From the NCBI GenBank assembly GCA_973895155.1, contig OZ316893.1, forward strand, positions 23,932,001-23,996,000: DNA of 64,000 nt, read 5' to 3'. Numbering within the stretch: the stretch's first letter is position 1; every line of letters begins with the position of its first letter. The DNA comes from Marsupella aquatica. Taxonomy: Eukaryota > Marchantiophyta. The position numbers and the translations under genes are program-made. The notes under the pieces were generated by a model. It saw only the letters and a list, made by a program, of their open reading frames with translations. It made no database searches and was not told where the DNA came from. This document shows, one piece after another, positions 36,733 through 47,293 of the stretch.

Positions 36733-36758
36733 AAACCCTAAACCCTAAACCCTAAACC
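36733..36758 (+). repeat. Interstitial telomere-type repeat (AAACCCT)3.7
   Basis: Three full copies plus a partial copy of AAACCCT, the Arabidopsis-type plant telomere motif. It is too short to mark a chromosome end. Such stretches occur inside plant chromosomes and in some promoters as telo boxes. Confidence 0.9.
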
Positions 36759-37294
36759 TTTCCATCCATTTCCTGGATGTTATCGGGGACAGCTAGGTTG
36801 ACTGATTTAAAAAATATGTATAAATTTAAAATAGAGGGAAACGAAACCCAAACACCAAACTCAGTGCAACCACGAAAGCAACAGGGTTGCTTGTTGTGGA
36901 CTCCGTGATATTGGATCAGCTCAAGTGAGGGTGGAAATTCCAATGCACAAAATAGTGGCCACATTAGATTGGTGTAGCTTTAAGTCCAGGTGTGGATAAG
37001 GTGGAGGGTTCTTCTTCTCTTTGTCTTCTTCTTCTTCTTTTCATTTGTTTTTTTATTATCTTAAGGTGGGGCTTTCTTGATTCCCACGATGGGAGGGAAG
37101 TTATATTTCTGAAATGGGGGAGGGTGTGCGGCCCTACTCCACTTGCCTTTGTTTGTGCACTCACTCAATCTTTGAGGTCCAATTGACATGTGCTTGTGGT
37201 CTTGCGAAACGTGAGCTATATTTCTACTAGTCTGGCCTTTTCGGTTTAGTTGTTGAGTGTTGAAAAAGGGTTTTTAACCTGAAGTTCCAGTATA

Positions 37295-37321
37295 AACTAC
37301 TTTGGGTAACCCAAAGTAGTT
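37295..37321. repeat. Perfect 27-bp palindrome
   Basis: AACTACTTTGGGT and its exact reverse complement ACCCAAAGTAGTT are separated by a single A, giving a 13-bp perfect stem. No surrounding element is recognised. Confidence 0.9.
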
Positions 37322-37915
37322 ATTTCACATAGAATACAATGATATATATCAAAGAGCACATGGTATTTGGGAGGTTTTCAAGCATCAGAGTCATCTCTTA
37401 GTTGACCATTGGAAGATCTACAACTCAATAAGTAGATCTCACCAAGATACCAAGATCTAGATTCACACAAAAGGCATCTAAATTATTTCTTATTTTTAAT
37501 ACGTCACCAAAAACGTTTTTAGGGTAAGAGGGTACTAGGGTGACCAGCAAGCAGGAGAGCCTACATAATTCAATTATTGGAAATAAACAGTGGCAGGTTA
37601 GGACAAAGGCCCTTTTACAGTGGCAGCTGTGGTTTAAACTCATCTACAACTATAATATGGGATCCTGCTTTTTTTTGTCCTTCGTCCCAATACAAAACAG
37701 TTCCTGGGCAGGAAATATCCACACTTGTTGGATTCGTTTGACTGTTTCCTTGACCATTGATAGAAGAAATGGGCACCCCTGGCGCATATGTGCTTCTCAC
37801 GCTGCCCCATAAATTCCCCGGCCTGACTCCCTAAGTATGGGCTGGCCCTCCTTGCGCCGTGCAACGCACGGGCATAGGGCTCGTGATATACATACAAGAT
37901 AAAGATGAGTAGCCT

Positions 37916-37958
37916 GCAAGCCGCACAACTCATGATTTGACTCAGTTGTGCGGCTTGC
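37916..37958. repeat. Perfect inverted repeat, 15-bp stem and 13-base loop
   Basis: GCAAGCCGCACAACT (37916-37930) and AGTTGTGCGGCTTGC (37944-37958) are exact reverse complements. There is no T-run after the hairpin and no gene next to it. It could be the junction of two inverted elements. Confidence 0.85.
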
Positions 37959-39770
37959 TCATGGGCTGTCTCCCTTTAGTTAGAAAAGATAAATAGCTGG
38001 GGGATTTCCACCCTGAACAAAAGAAAACCTTTCAGGCCAGTTGTGTGGGCTGAATTGCTCAAGTGGGATTTCCTTCCTAGTTCAGAAAATAAAATGAGTG
38101 TATGACTTCCATCCAACTTGGATGGATGGATCCCAATTCATCACATAGCCTGGTATGTTGGAAAGGTTGGCTGTACATGAATGAAAAGCTCATGATTTTT
38201 GGAGATGAAAACCCAATTTCCAATCATGGCCATCTCTTTGAAAGTAAAGTACACATAGATGAAGATTTACGTCCCTAACCACAACAGCATTCTCCAACCT
38301 GTCCCACAAGAAACATGTGCTACTCAATTGGGACTTTGGAGGATGCTCGTACTTTATAGGAAGGAATTCATGACCAACCAATGACGAGAGTTAAGGTTTA
38401 AATGCTGAACCCTAACCCTGGGACTATTCAAAAACAAAATTAGGCCATTAGGACCATTCCAGATACAATATGGTACCCATCACTGTCTAGCATTTCAGAT
38501 AGAATTTAGGTGTTTTCTTTCCTTCTTTTGATTCCACACAATTTCCAAAACTTTTCTATCTTCTAGGTGATACTTTTCTCACAGCTTTATCACTTCAGGT
38601 CCTTGCCCCATCCTTGTCATCTGTCTGCATGTAGACATCACTCCTGTTATTATTCCACGAAGAAAATTTAAAAGAAAATAAAGTTGTTTCCTAGGAGCTT
38701 AAGTGGTGTGTACATGTTTGGAGGTAGATAAGTGAGGTGAAACAGAAACAACTGGGACAATGACAATATTCAGATTATCTTTTTGATTTTGTAATACTTC
38801 AACTGACATTTTCATTTAAGTTATTCACCTTGGTATTTAGCCAGTCGATGTGAACATTTGGAATGGTGTGACCCCACTTAATTATTACCTTTCTTGCGCC
38901 TCTTGATCCTTTGCTTAGGGCACAAAATATGTTCATGGTGGAATGCAAAGTTTTGGGGAAGGTCTGATGTTACTTGATTGTCTCTACAGCAACTTTTGTC
39001 ATGGATTTCATCAGTCAACAACTGAAGTTTCTCGCGTTGCAAGAATGCAAGCTAGTGATTGGAAAATAGGTTGTTGACTTATCTCATTAGAAGATCTCAA
39101 GGGCCTTGGTTGACAAAGTAACTATTGATTTCTGCAAAAAGGTAGGAGAATAATTATGTTGGAATTGATTTGACAGCTTTTTACCATCCAATCCTCAAAC
39201 TGGTCAGAATTATCAACCTGCCTCCAAAAGTAATTTAGTTATGAGGTTGCCCCCCATATTGTGTATGATTTGGCTTAACCCGACCATAGTAAATCAAGAT
39301 GGCACAGATTGATTTGCAGACACATGGAGGCTCACAATCCTCCCATGCTAACCCCTCGAATCTTACTTCCACCGTGGATCAGATTTCCCATCTGACACAC
39401 CAGAATGTGTGTGACAACTGTGCTGACACCCGTCAACGAGCAAAAACTATCAGGTTTTGGTCCTTCATTTCCCCCACCTGATTGTTAGAGGGGATTAAGT
39501 TGGAAAAATTATGAACCTCATCGCGCCATCAGGCCAATTATGTGTCATCTTGTGAAAGTCTCGTCTGGTGAAGCCAACCCACATAAAAACAGGGGGGGGG
39601 CGACAACTTGACAATTAAATTATGTGTAGGGACAGATTAGTACTTTGACTTATTTTGGGGACAGGGGAAAAAGAAACCTGATTGCATAAATGTTGCAGAC
39701 ACTTCCGATCACTTGATGGGGCCCTGGAGTGAAGCAAACCCCCAACAAGGTCCCGTTATTGAAAGACACT
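37959..39770. other. Gene-free interval
   Basis: No frame above 65 codons shows anything recognisable. An eight-base G run lies near 39593. No gene or element is supported. Confidence 0.5.
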
Positions 39771-39962
39771 TACTGCCCCGGCCCCCCCCCCCAAAGCGGC
39801 CAGCCAGGGGCTGAGGGGATTATCAATATTCCCATCACTAGAGCCCACCCACATACACAGTCACACATATACCCCTTGCGTGTGGAGGGAGGATTGAACC
39901 TGGGACCTCTAGGTTCTAAGCTCATCCTCTGGCCAACTGACCAAAGCCAGTTAACTAGGTCT
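39771..39962 (-). mobile_element. tRNA-derived SINE, diverged copy
   Basis: On the minus strand the head reads GGTCAGTTGGCCAGAGGATG, then GGTCCCAGGTTCAATCCTCC with a perfect B box GGTTCAATCC (rc of 39891-39900), then GTGTGGGTGGGC and a C/G tract (C11 at 39782-39792). The order and wording match the SINE at 23482-23810. The 3' part is lost or too diverged, and no target-site duplication was found. Confidence 0.8.
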
Positions 39963-40767
39963 ACCTTTAGACCACCTTCCCGAGATGATAACGTCCAATG
40001 GTCGGCTGCTTTGGCTAGAGAGTAGTTGCGGCATACTAGAGATGCTCCCACAGGAGCTTTTGTAAGCTCAAGCTCCCCGTTGGGATGGCCTGGATTACTA
40101 ACTCAGCATCCTCATAGTAACGGGTAGCATTTGTAGCCGTCCTTGCCACTCCCACTCGGCTCCAATCCCTCTTGTCTTGCCCCCCTCAACACGAGAGTTT
40201 GGTAGCTCCCAAGTGCTTATCATTAAGTGTGATGATGTAAACTTTTCCTCCTAAGTCTGCCAAAACCATTGGTGAGATTCCAATCCCCTCAAAGCAGAAG
40301 GTTTGACGGCTAAAGTAGGGCCCCACTTCCGCTTGAGTGAGTGATTGAGTGCCAAAATGTCCTGTAGTGGGATATCATGGAGGAGCTGGTAGACCTACAC
40401 CTATTTTTCTATTTTATAGTATAGTCTATTAGTATGCTAGAGTGGGACCCCTGGCCCTAGAAAACCAAATAACTGAATTAAAAAAATAAAATAAGGGAGT
40501 CTCATGGCGAAGAATAAAGGCCGTGATTGGACCCCCCAAAAGACAATAGTGGAATCAGCACATAGTTCCTTTTCACTGAGCCACGTTCAAAATATATGAC
40601 CACCATGACGTCATAGCTTTGGGGGACTATGCCCATTGAAGGGAATTTTTTTTTTTAAAAGCCATATGCACCTGCAGTACGTGCATTGTACTCTACTCGC
40701 CAACAGCCAAAAAAGAAATAGCAGTTCGATCTAATTCAAAAGTAAATGACATAAAGGCAACATCGCA
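39963..40767. other. Gene-free interval
   Basis: Near 40036 GAGATGCTCCCACAGGAGC resembles a MITE terminus of the GAGCATCTC class, but I found no partner end. There is no other feature. Confidence 0.4.
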
Positions 40768-40888
40768 CTGGCTTGTAAAACCATTTGTGGAAGGGGAAGT
40801 CATGTTTGAGCAAACTGCCCAAATCTGTAAAACCATTTTTTGACGGAGAAATCGTGTCTGAGCAAGCCGCCTTAATCTGTAAAACCAC
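40768..40888. repeat. Two-and-a-half-copy tandem repeat, about 56 bp
   Basis: The unit CTGTAAAACCATTTTTTGAC, then GGAGAAATCGTGTCTGAGCA, then AGCCGCC, occurs twice with substitutions and once more in part (CTGTAAAACCACTTTG). Confidence 0.75.
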
Positions 40889-43614
40889 TTTGTTATTCAT
40901 AAAATTCTCCTAGCACTCTTGTTTTGACAATTCTTGACAAGCACGAGAGGGGCCAATATCCCCTTATCTATTTCCTTTCACTGATCTTGTACAAGCTGAA
41001 GAAATGATGTGCTATTTGCCTGAACACCACTGGGTTTGGTGCACCATCTGATAAAAAAGTGAGACAGCCTGAGGAAAGAATTGGCACTTCATGAACTCAT
41101 ATATGTGTGTCATGATTGTCAGCCAAAATGCACCTTGGGGGTTTAAATCCTAAATTGTCACTGTGGATTTTCAGGAAATTACTCCCAGCACTTATGCGGC
41201 ATGTGTGCATCCATGAAAAAATGAAGTGCACGGTTGCATGGCGCGGGTAAACTAAATTGGTGCATGCAGTGCAGTATCTGGTTGATATTGAAATGGAACT
41301 CATGGCATCGAACACTCTTCTTGGCATTGTGGTTTTGACTTCACTTTTGCTTAAGCCATTTCCAAAGCATGTGCAGTTGCCTTCACCTCATGCAAACTGC
41401 TTCTTGGGGTCATGAAGACAAAGTTCAAATTGGGGCATTCTCCCGTTGAAAGGTGAGCAAAACAGCCAAAATGGTGGTAATAATTGCTGGAGTTCCACTG
41501 AGAATGTCCATTTATTGTCAAATTAACGGTTGATATGAGCCAAGCTATCAATTACAACATCCTATGATTTGCTTTCCCCCATGTCCTTCGTTCTCCAATA
41601 TCACGGCGGTTCTTTCTTCTTCCTTGTTGTCTATGTAACATTTAATGCCTACATTGACTCTAGTGGCCTTTGTGTGCTGACTCCAGGCAAGGATACAAGC
41701 AAGGCTTGAAAATTTCCCTGTTATATGGCAGACAATCTTACCTTTTTGATTTGGGAGTCTATGAGAATATTTAAAAATTGTAAACTGAACCGAGAACCTG
41801 AAACCTGGGTAGTCTCCCCAAACGAGTGGAAATTTTGGAGCTGAGGGTTTCTTCATTTTTTGAATGCTGGGTCCTCTATAACACACATAGTTGTCCATTT
41901 CAGAGCTTCAAAATTGCCATTGGGTTTCCTTCAGTGCAGGTTTTCTCCCCGTCTCTCCACGAAGGTGAGTCCTAATAACAAACACCCCATTAAGTCCAAT
42001 CCTCGACTAGCAGTTCTGCTCCTGCATGCAACATGGCTCCAACGCTCCCAGGTGGGCTTAATGTGTTTATAGTAATAGTAGTAGTAGCAGCTTGTAATAT
42101 AGTTGTACAAACTGTAACAGAAAATACAGAAACATGGGCGGGGTGTTTTTTCTTCCCGCAAGCCAATTGTAGGGCTTGCTCAAAGGCAGTTTTCCAGGCC
42201 TTTAAAAAACCAAACAAAAACCCCAACGAGGTTTTCCCACTCATCAATTTTATGCAGCAGGGGACCAAGACTACAATAATCTGAGGAGATCAAACCATCA
42301 AATGAGCAGGATCGCTGAACACTGGTAGAATTAGTTTGGATGGCTCTTCAAATCGACGCCAGGTGATCTCCTCTCCTTGTCAAGTAATAGTTTATAACTC
42401 CAATTGTCCACTCTCTCAAATTTCTAGCAGCATGCCTTGCAGCAAGATCCATTGTCGACCTTTCTGCCCAATTCGCTTACAATCATAGCTGCCAAGTCTG
42501 CTCATCACTGTCTTGTCCACCAGGATTAATTTTGATTCACTCTGCTGGTATTCTTATGGCGAGCTAGAAGCACGGTTCACAGTGCTACAATAGGCTTGTC
42601 CAGTTGTCCAAAAGGACGTACTGTTTGAATAAATCTGGTGACATTTCTTTTGGAGAGCTAGAAGCTCGGTTTCCAGTGCTAGTAGCTGCCTTCACTAGAG
42701 CTCAGCTGGGACTTATGTCCTCATGAATGAAGACACGGCGGTACTGTAAAGCCAGGGGAGGAGTCGAGGAGGGGATGAGCTCATGAGCAGCCAAAGGTTG
42801 TGGCAGTGGCTGTACCGATGCAGCAAGTCATGATCGTTACCTGGTGAGTGAGATATGAGTGAAGAGAGAGCGGCTTCGGTTTCATCGAGGTAGCGACAAC
42901 TATCAATGATTGTGCGTTATAGAGAGCGCAGCCGCGGATGAGAACAGCAAAACACTCATCATCTCTCTCAAATGTGATCCATTGCAGCAATACAGTCACA
43001 ACATCTGCATTACTGTCACAACATCTGCATGGACCGATAGTCCAGACCTCCTCCTGGTGGTCGGTGCCCCTATCTTGCACTTTTTCAAGCCTGCTCTAGT
43101 GCTCTGTATCTTCGTCCGTGCAGGTACGTGACATGGCCGCTGATGGATTCCGAAGGTAACCTCAGCTTCAAATATTGCTCATTATTTTGCTACTCTTCGG
43201 CAGCGAGTACCATCACCATCATTTGTTGGAAAACTTAACGATTACGGGGTAATTTCGAGGTCATGAAGAACGGATGAGCAGGTGAAAGTTGGGGGTTATG
43301 ATAAGTGATGAGACCCTTGCAGAGCATGCTTTGTGGGACATGAGGGTACTTGAATGAAAAATGACTGGCAATATCCTTCGTCGGTTGGATGTGGACCTCC
43401 AAATTCATTGGTAGGTGATGAATGTTGAGATTATGAATTGTGCATGGGTGAGGATTTCCTACTTTGTGGATGAATTGGCTTCAAAGCCTTTTTAGATACG
43501 ATGATTGCTTGTCCTCCAATTCTCACCTCCCGTGATGGCCCAGAAGGTATATTGTTGTGTGCTTTTAAAGGCTCCATACCCATTGACTACACAGGAAAGT
43601 GTATCTTCATAGTC
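40889..43614. other. Gene-free interval with small duplications
   Basis: Contains a TAGTAGTAG-type microsatellite at about 42068-42090, a 21-bp duplication (TGTCACAACATCTGCAT) near 42990-43030, and a diverged repeat of GAGCTAGAAGC(A/T)CGGTT at 42562 and 42654. Open frames up to 116 codons (41548-41898, minus) have no recognisable family. Confidence 0.45.
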
Positions 43615-43869
43615 AAATGAGCTCACCACATTTTTTTTTTTGTCTTGAAACCGAAAGCTGACCAATCCAAGAGAGGATAGACCATCAACTCCGGAGCATG
43701 CACCTCTGTAGGGTAGCCCACAAGGGGGGTCATACCCAGGACCAGGAGGGAGAGAGGGTTGGACCAGAGCCCAAAGCGGACTAGCCAGGGCTGAAGAAAA
43801 ACCAATACTCCCACCACTACACCCCACCCAAACACACACTCACCCTCCACAAATGAGCTCACCACATTT
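43615..43869 (-). mobile_element. 5'-truncated SINE copy with perfect 19-bp target-site duplication
   Basis: Perfect repeats AAATGAGCTCACCACATTT flank it at 43615-43633 and 43851-43869. On the minus strand the body runs from GTGGAGGGTGAGTGTGTG through GGTCCAACCCTCTCTCC to GGTTTCAAGACAAAAAAAAA, matching the 3' two-thirds of the SINE at 23482-23810. The tRNA-like head is missing, as expected when reverse transcription from the 3' end stops early. The boundary of the T-run and the duplication is ambiguous by about three bases. Confidence 0.92.
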
Positions 43870-44154
43870 ATTGCATTGACTCATTTTTCGTCAGACACAC
43901 CAATTTCTAACGTACTTTCAAAGCTTCTCTCGACTTCTCTTGTTGAAACGGAAATGAACGGAGAAACCTGGCCACGGGCACCTCAATTTGGATACCTGGT
44001 CATGTTGACCTCTGAAATTGGCAAATAGCATGCCCTTAACTACAGGCAGTCTACTGTAAGCATCTATAATAATGCTGAAGGAAGGACGCCCGGCCTGCAC
44101 CCTAAAGGTCAACAACTGCACTTTCACTGTGTCACACGAGTTGAACAATCATTC
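43870..44154. other. Gene-free spacer
   Basis: Nothing is recognisable between the SINE and the next duplication. Confidence 0.5.
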
Positions 44155-44260
44155 CTGGGACCAGTCTCGAAAAAACTTCACTGTAGCATGGTAGGCATCC
44201 TTGGGACTTGTCTGGAAGTGAAATCACTGTAGCATGATAGGCATGCTTGGGACCAGTCTA
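44155..44260. repeat. Two-copy tandem duplication, about 55 bp
   Basis: The unit GGGACCAGTCT, then TCACTGTAGCATG(G/A)TAGGCAT, then CTTGGGAC is repeated directly, with a partial third GGGACCAGTCT at its end. Confidence 0.75.
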
Positions 44261-46392
44261 TAGTCAGACCTACAAACTATCATGGCACCATTACAATGCA
44301 TTTGAATAGTGCAATTGGACGGAAGAAGGAAAATTGTCTGAAATGTTGTCCTCACACCGACGACTGCCGTGGAAACCTACCACCACAGCCATGAGACAGG
44401 ACAGGATGATGAAAAGACGTAATGAGACGCAACTCTTACCAAAGGACTGAGAAAGAACTAAACCAGTCAACAGATTGGGCACGAAACGAGCTTCTAGGGT
44501 GGATGAACGAAATTGGATCTTCTGAATTACTGGACAAAGAGATGGTGGAGATGAGTTGTTTCGTTAGCTCGGCTCTCTCCTCGTTTGAGTCAGCTCTCGA
44601 CGTTTGATTTGTCGGTGGCCGCGGAAGATTGTTCGGTGTCCTTTGACATTAGGAGTCAGCTCTCGTGTCACTTTTATGGGTCGAAATAGCTGCCCTCATT
44701 CCACTCATGTTTATGGCCTGTTGGGTGCAACGACGTGGTACAATCATCATCACCAAGCCTGAGCATATTTCTCGTAAAGATTTCTTGGATTCTCCTGCTA
44801 CCCGTCAAGATGTGTACGAGGAGAAGCATTCATTTGGACAGAAAGATCATTCTGGTCGCAATTGATACCTTTGAGAACGAATGACTCAAAAGTGACCAAC
44901 CTAGCTTCACGTTGTGACTCCCAAGGCTGACGAAAAGATTGGCTCAAAATGAGGTACTTTTCTACTCCAGCAAATGAGACGCATTTGGAAACAAATCAAC
45001 CTGAGACGTTGGAACCTTTGCTCAATGAATTTCCTAATTTAGTGAGTTTCAGTACAGTAGGTGAGGGTCCACTGGAATCCACAGAGAAATTTGGTAAACA
45101 CAGATGCTAAGCACATGCGCAATCTTACAATACTCGTTTCTTCGTGATCCTTGTAAAGAGAAGACCACTTGTATAACCATGTATGTCATCCCCGTTTCCT
45201 TAGCACCCAGCGGTATGAAATGTTTGTTTGGAATAGCTAATTTGGGTCGCAAGGTTCACAAATGAAATTATGAAGACTGTTCTAGCCTCGGATTTGAAAC
45301 CCTTCGCTCGATAGCAGTCAGAAATATAAAATGCAAATCTGGACTGGTTCTTTTGGGTTGCCAGGTCAACAGTAAGAGATATGAAAATCAAATCTGGACT
45401 GGGTCTTTGGATTGCAAGGTTGACAAAGGAAATCATCTCGAGAGCACGCAAGGCCGGTGGTGAATTGATGATGAACTGAGAGCTATTTCGCAGTACAGTA
45501 CCGTCTTTCTCGGGGTCCTTTGGCGTTTCTTGAGGCAGAGCAGACTATTTTAAGACGAGTGCGCAATCCGTTTGACCAATAATACATTCGATGGTCGTTA
45601 CCCTGCAAATGAAACGACGTACTCAATCAAGCATTTGAGAACACCTGGAAACCGGAATGTTGAGAAAAATGACCTTTCTCAGGGTTTTCTTGGCTCGACT
45701 CGGAGTTTCGCGCAGAGCAAAGCAACCCAATGGAATAGGAACGCAGTGATTTCGTACAGTGTGACGTCGGCTGACAGTCGGCAAAGGCTGCAGTCCACAT
45801 TCTGTTTTCAAGGGGGATTAATAGAGTTACAAAGACTAGTCAGACACGCGAAGTTGTGATTAGTTTCGCAAGCAAAGCTCCGCCGAGCTGCTTTGATTCT
45901 TCTGAAACAGTGAAGAGCCGGAGTGTCAATTTCGTGCAAATGTGCTCCTCTGAAGGCCATTTGTTGGAACTAGCAAAAGCATCGTTCGACTCCAGGCTTT
46001 CTCGAATAGGCTCAGGTAGTTGGAGCTCTAGCAGCAGCGCCATCTCCAACGATCAATCTATCGACAGTGATGGAAAAGCTTTTGCCCATCGAGCAATCAG
46101 AGAGGTGGTTATGTTCGTCAGTTGCAAATTCCTGGAATAAGTTGCGCGAAAGCTTAATTTCTTGTCTCACTGGACTAAGTGTCTGCAGCTATTGCGATTC
46201 TCTGAAGTACAAAATTTTCTCTATGGGCACGTATTGCACAATCAAAATGGGCTTAGGATGGGAAAACGCTTTGCAAGGATAAAGGTTACAGTGCCCAAGG
46301 CATGTTGCTATAATGATTACTACTGCTGATAGACTACTGACTACGTGCACTGCAACGACCTTATTTCAGTGCAATTGTCTGCATAACGGGGT
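44261..46392. other. Interval without a confirmed gene; three-unit repeat at 45225-45440
   Basis: At 45225-45440 a unit with AAATCTGGACTGG, TTTGGGTTGCAAGGTTGACA and AAGAAATTATGA-like words occurs about three times. Open frames here (such as 45856-46140, plus, 94 codons, Ser-rich) are not clearly coding. The stretch may hold distal regulatory DNA of the RDR gene, but no specific site is visible. Confidence 0.35.
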
Positions 46393-46734
46393 CTAAAGCA
46401 ATTGAGCATCCTGTTCTCCTTTTGGTAGTACCTCCACAATTAATCTGTAGTATGCTGGATGTGTCTTGCGTCGTACTGGAGCATTGGCGTCAAACTGACA
46501 AGTAGACTTCTCTAACTCCTCCATTGGACAATGGGTGGATATCAGGCCTTCTCTCGTCATATCTTTGACGTTTTCAATGTCTTGTCCATTGTTTGGCAGG
46601 ACCGGAATAAAAAAGAATATGAAGAACAACAAGACGGGAACGAAGGTCCAGCGCAAATCCCCACCTTCTCGTATTGACTCGAGATTTTGAACATCTGGCG
46701 ACAACAACCAAAGGGGTGGTCGTCGGCCATTCAT
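46393..46734 (-). CDS. Hypothetical small protein with one predicted membrane segment
   Basis: The frame from ATG at 46734 gives 113 residues starting MNGRRPPLWLL. A strongly hydrophobic run, WTFVPVLLFFIFFFIPVLP (about residues 30-48), could span a membrane. The C-terminal half is polar and contains HPAYYRLIVEVLPKGEQ. The frame stays open upstream (to 46848), so it could also be an exon of a larger gene. It lies head-to-head with the RDR gene, about 560 bases apart. I do not recognise a family, and chance openness is possible. Confidence 0.3.
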   Translation of the reverse strand: MNGRRPPLWLLSPDVQNLESIREGGDLRWTFVPVLLFFIFFFIPVLPNNGQDIENVKDMTREGLISTHCPMEELEKSTCQFDANAPVRRKTHPAYYRLIVEVLPKGEQDAQLL

Positions 46735-47293
46735 CTCGTAGCACAGCCATGCTCGTCCAGCAGCCCAACTCGTTTCCAGCAGACACAATGTTGACCTGCA
46801 AGTCCTGATCTTCAAGTAGCTTGGCAGAGGCAACATTCTAAGGCACATTTGAGAAACGCAACGGTGGCCAAAGTTGGCCTTTGGGTTCTAGAAGTGCATG
46901 TCCTGGCCTTTTCGTTGATATGTCTTCACTCCAGCCGGCCTTGAATCTGTTTGCAGTCAACTAGAAAGTAAAATTAAAATCCCACTTCATAAGTTTCTAT
47001 AAGTGAATTAGTAACGTGATTGCTCATTCACGTATGTGCCTCATCCTTCCTCAGAAATCCTCTCATAACTTTTCAAAATCTAGGGGAAGAGCCAGACAAA
47101 CGGCATATGTGCATTAGCAGCAGTCGGTATGAACGTTATCCTCAGTGATCTCCAGCAGGATGATTTACACTCTCAGGATAATGCTCCCAAGGAGTTTGGG
47201 ATGCACCACAGCATAAAGGTTATAATTAACGTTATCCTGACATCCTGCTTCGCGATCGGTGGCCTATAATCGATTCAATTGAAGGAAAGCAAC
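46735..47293. promoter_or_regulatory. Upstream region of the RDR gene
   Basis: About 560 bases lie between the small minus-strand frame and the RDR start codon. This should contain the RDR 5' untranslated region and proximal promoter. AACGTTATCCT occurs twice (near 47132 and 47229), a possible duplicated element. No TATA box is clear at a plausible distance. Confidence 0.35.

Noticed and set aside
36733-36758. Telomere at a chromosome end
   Set aside because: Only 3.7 copies, with ordinary sequence on both sides.
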